Shown in pieces: positions 52,007 through 55,295 of a stretch of DNA of 55,295 nt. The translations under genes and the position numbers were made by a program. Within the stretch, counting starts at the first letter, position 1. Each line of letters begins with the position of its first letter. The stretch lies in the NCBI GenBank assembly GCA_029880325.1, contig JAOUOP010000053.1:1-55295 (forward strand), written 5' to 3'. Origin of the DNA: Myxococcales bacterium (GTDB lineage: Bacteria; Myxococcota_A; Polyangia; Polyangiales; JAFGIB01). The notes beneath the pieces are model-generated. The model was not told the DNA's origin. It saw only the letters and a program-made list of their open reading frames with translations, and did no database searches.

Positions 52007-52774
52007 ATGTTGCCGCCGACTATCCAGACTCAGCTCTCCATGCTGAACCCGGTGTCGCCCATGCCCCTCTACCAGCAGCTCGCCGACCGGCTGCGCACGG
52101 CGATTCGGGCTGGGCAGTACCCGGTGGGCGAACGCATCCCGTCGGAACACGCGCTGGCGGAACGCTACGGCATCGGCCGGCCCACCGTGCGCCAGGCCAC
52201 GGAGCTTTTGGTACGGCGGGGCGTGCTGGCGCGGCGGCGCGGCGCCGGCACCTTTGTGATCGAGCCCCCGCAGGAGCTGGAGGTCTTCTCCATGGAGGGC
52301 ACGCTGGCCTCCTTCCGCGCCCAGGGCATCGAGGTCGAGGCGCGGCTGCTCGGCGGCGCCTGCGCACTGCAGCTCGATGCGGGCGACCCGGCCTACGCCG
52401 ACAATCCCTTCGCCGGACGCGCGGCCCACTTCCTGCGACGCCTGAGCCGCACCGACCAGGGCGCCGCATTGCTCGAAGAGACCTACCTCGATCCCGAGCT
52501 CTTCGAAGGCCTGCTCGAACTCGAGCTCGAAGGCGTCTCGCTGTCGGCGCTGGCGCGCGAGCACTACCGCACCGAGCCCACCGGCGGCCGGCAGCAGTTC
52601 CGTGTGCTCGCGATCGAAGGCGAGCGTGCTCGCGCGCTCGGGCTTTCACCCGGCGCGGCGGTGCTGCAGATCCGCCGCCACCTGCATTTTCCGCGCGGCG
52701 ACAGCGCGATCTACTCCGAACTCTACTGCCGGACCGATCGCCTGGTGCTCTCGCAGCGCATTGGAGAAGCCTGA
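52007..52774 (+). CDS. GntR-family (HutC-type) transcriptional regulator
   Basis: The protein has up to 255 residues from ATG 52007; ATG 52040 (MLNPVSPMPLYQQLADRLRT) fits the usual GntR start and leaves room for the promoter. The winged helix spans about 20-85 (GERIPSEHALAERYGIGRPT, then VRQATELLVRRGVLARRRGA). A HutC/UTRA ligand-binding domain follows (GAALLEETYLDPELFEGLLE, then SAIYSELYCRTDR). UTRA regulators respond to small metabolites and usually repress. The gene ends two bases before trpB, implying co-transcription and control of tryptophan synthase. The ligand is unknown. Confidence 0.85.
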   Translation: MLPPTIQTQLSMLNPVSPMPLYQQLADRLRTAIRAGQYPVGERIPSEHALAERYGIGRPTVRQATELLVRRGVLARRRGAGTFVIEPPQELEVFSMEGTLASFRAQGIEVEARLLGGACALQLDAGDPAYADNPFAGRAAHFLRRLSRTDQGAALLEETYLDPELFEGLLELELEGVSLSALAREHYRTEPTGGRQQFRVLAIEGERARALGLSPGAAVLQIRRHLHFPRGDSAIYSELYCRTDRLVLSQRIGEA

Positions 52775-52776
52775 AC

Positions 52777-53998
<1,222 letters not shown>

Positions 53999-54006
<8 letters not shown>

Positions 54007-54760
54007 GAGTTACCTGAAGCAGCGCAAGCAGGAGCGCGGCATCCTGCTGATGACCCACATCGTACTGGGCTACCCCGACTTCGACCAATCGCTCAAGCTG
54101 GTCGAGGCGATGGTCGAGGCCGGCGTCGACCTGATGGAGCTGCAGATCCCCTTCTCCGAGCCCATCGCCGACGGCCCCGTGATCCTGAGGGCCAACCAAG
54201 AGGCGCTGCTGGCGGGCTCCACGGTGGAGCGCTGCCTCGAGCTGGGCGAGCGCGTGGCGGCGCGCTTCGATATCCCCTTCCTCTTCATGAGCTACTACAA
54301 CGTGCTCTACCGGCGCGGCGTCGCCGACTTCGCCGCGCGCATGAAGCGGGCGGGCCTGCATGGCGCCATCGTGCCGGACCTGCCGCCGGAGGAAGCCAGC
54401 GACTACCTCGCGGCCATGGCCAATGAGCAGCTCGACCCCATTTTCATCTTCTCGCCCAACACCCCCGACGCGCGCATGGCCGAGATCGCGCGCCACGCGG
54501 GTGGCTTTGTCTACTGTGTGGCACGCAAGGGCGTAACCGGAAGTCATACCGACTTTTCGGCGGAACTCGACGCTTACCTCGAGCGCTGCCGCGCCGCCAC
54601 GGAGCTGCCGCTGGCGGTGGGCTTTGGCGTCAAGGACGCGGGCGACGTGGCCTTCCTGGCCGAGCGTGCCGACATCGCGGTGGTCGGATCCCAGTCGATT
54701 CGGGTCATGGAGGAGCGCGGCGTGCAGGCCGTGGGCGACTTCATCCGCGGCCTGCGCTGA
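53999..54760 (+). CDS. trpA: Tryptophan synthase alpha chain
   Basis: The 253-residue TIM-barrel protein cleaves indole-3-glycerol phosphate and passes indole to TrpB. The catalytic glutamate and aspartate are in DLMELQIPFSEPIADGPVIL, and the phosphate-binding loop is VGFGVKDAGDVAFLAERADI then AVVGSQSIR. GTG 53999 overlaps the trpB end by eight bases; the frame stays open further upstream inside trpB but is not homologous. No other trp gene is in the window, so the earlier pathway genes lie elsewhere. Confidence 0.95.
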
Positions 54761-54777
54761 GCTCGCTTCTTGTCGCG

Positions 54778-55295
54778 TCAAATCGGCAGGCAATCCGGGT
54801 CGCAGCTGCAGTCGCCGCCCGTTCCGGGATCGGCATCGCAAAATCCCGGAACGACGTCACAGCCGCAGGCGGGCTCGCCGCCGCATTCCGGATCACAGAA
54901 ACAGGCATTGCCGTCCGCGTCGACAGCGCACTGACTCGGATCCTGATCGTCGCAGAAGCAGGCTGGAGCGGCGTCGCAATTCGGATCGCAGAAACAGTAG
55001 TCCAGCCCGCTCGAGTCCAGATCGCACGCCATGGCACTGACGTCGCAGTTGCAAGCGGAGGGACTCGCGCACTCGATGTCGCAGTAGCAATCGCCACCTG
55101 TCGCAGGGTCCACATCGCAGCCCGCGCCCAGGTCGCACAGACAGGCCGTCGCTCCACACTCGGGATCGCAGTGGCAGGGGTTGCCGTCGGCGTCGATGGC
55201 GCACGTGGTCGGGTCCAGGTCGTCGCAGAAGCAGCTGCTCGGTGCTTCGCAGTCGGGGTCGCAGAAGCAGGCGCCTCCCGCGGAGTCCGGGTCGC
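54778..55295 (-). CDS. Cys-rich repeat protein, partial at the window edge
   Basis: At least 171 codons are open to the right edge; no start is in the window. The sequence is built of repeats of about 25-30 residues on the pattern C-x-C-D-P-x-C ... C-x-C-D ... C ... D-A-D-G (for example CFCDPDCEAPSSCFCDD, CHCDPECGATACLCDL, CFCDPECGGEPACGCDV), ending CSCDPDCLPI. Paired CxCD suggests a disulfide- or calcium-stabilised exported protein. This is an unfamiliar repeat; it differs from the Cys-rich fragment at 2.2-2.6 kb. It converges with trpA, 17 bp apart. Confidence 0.75.
   Translation of the reverse strand, partial: DPDSAGGACFCDPDCEAPSSCFCDDLDPTTCAIDADGNPCHCDPECGATACLCDLGAGCDVDPATGGDCYCDIECASPSACNCDVSAMACDLDSSGLDYCFCDPNCDAAPACFCDDQDPSQCAVDADGNACFCDPECGGEPACGCDVVPGFCDADPGTGGDCSCDPDCLPI

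Overview
The window is GC-rich, mostly single-copy bacterial chromosome. Several features point to a myxobacterium-like (Myxococcota / former Deltaproteobacteria) or related lineage: many lipoproteins, Cys-rich secreted repeat proteins, PilZ proteins with Pro/Ala-rich linkers, a VIT-VWA protein with an AgmX/PglI-like tail, a PHM-like copper protein and a sigma54 activator. This assignment is inferred from protein style; there is no rRNA or other marker to fix it. I saw no tRNA, rRNA or CRISPR array.

Region 1 (1-3.2 kb) is a graveyard of mobile-element ends. It holds a truncated XRE regulator closed by IS21-like terminal repeats, one intact lipoprotein, an IS66 transposase tail, and an IstB fragment joined in frame to a piece of a Cys-rich protein. 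Region 2 (3.2-9.5 kb) concerns the cell surface: a TPR membrane protein of TMTC type, then a Gfo/Idh dehydrogenase - GT2 glycosyltransferase - hexapeptide acyltransferase operon (the last gene is frameshifted and ends inside a 154-bp MITE), a polysaccharide deacetylase-like protein and a WbqC-GNAT fusion. Region 3 (9.5-17.7 kb) is accessory: an Rhs-type toxin tail with two in-frame stops, a complete but decayed IS66 element, a truncated outer-membrane-like gene, a PHM-like copper lipoprotein, a GNAT, an MFS tail fused to an ISKra4 remnant, and the first copy of a 168-bp CTAG-bounded MITE.

Region 4 (17.8-34.1 kb) contains a lipoprotein, a methyltransferase, a two-flotillin plus NfeD membrane operon, three consecutive PilZ proteins, a cysteate-synthase-like PLP enzyme, a large STAND regulator and a P460-type c-heme lipoprotein. 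The second copy of the 168-bp MITE lies head to tail with a different MITE, sharing one CTAG, and the pair abuts a wrecked response regulator.

Region 5 (34.1-43.4 kb) is the most unusual part. It is a minus-strand cluster of an SPFH/zinc-ribbon protein, a 1,232-residue Tat-signal lipoprotein and a 1,380-residue protein. I can assign no function to the two large ones. Region 6 (43.5-55.3 kb) is mostly housekeeping: VIT-VWA protein, rpsO-pnp-dut, a cytochrome c-cytochrome c-rhodanese fusion, a sigma54 activator, a GntR-trpB-trpA operon, and a Cys-rich repeat protein running off the right edge.

A recurring theme is that mobile-element ends supply stop codons to neighbouring genes (XRE at 102-104, acyltransferase at 5120-5122, P460 lipoprotein at 32266-32268), so short elements have repeatedly reshaped gene 3' ends here.
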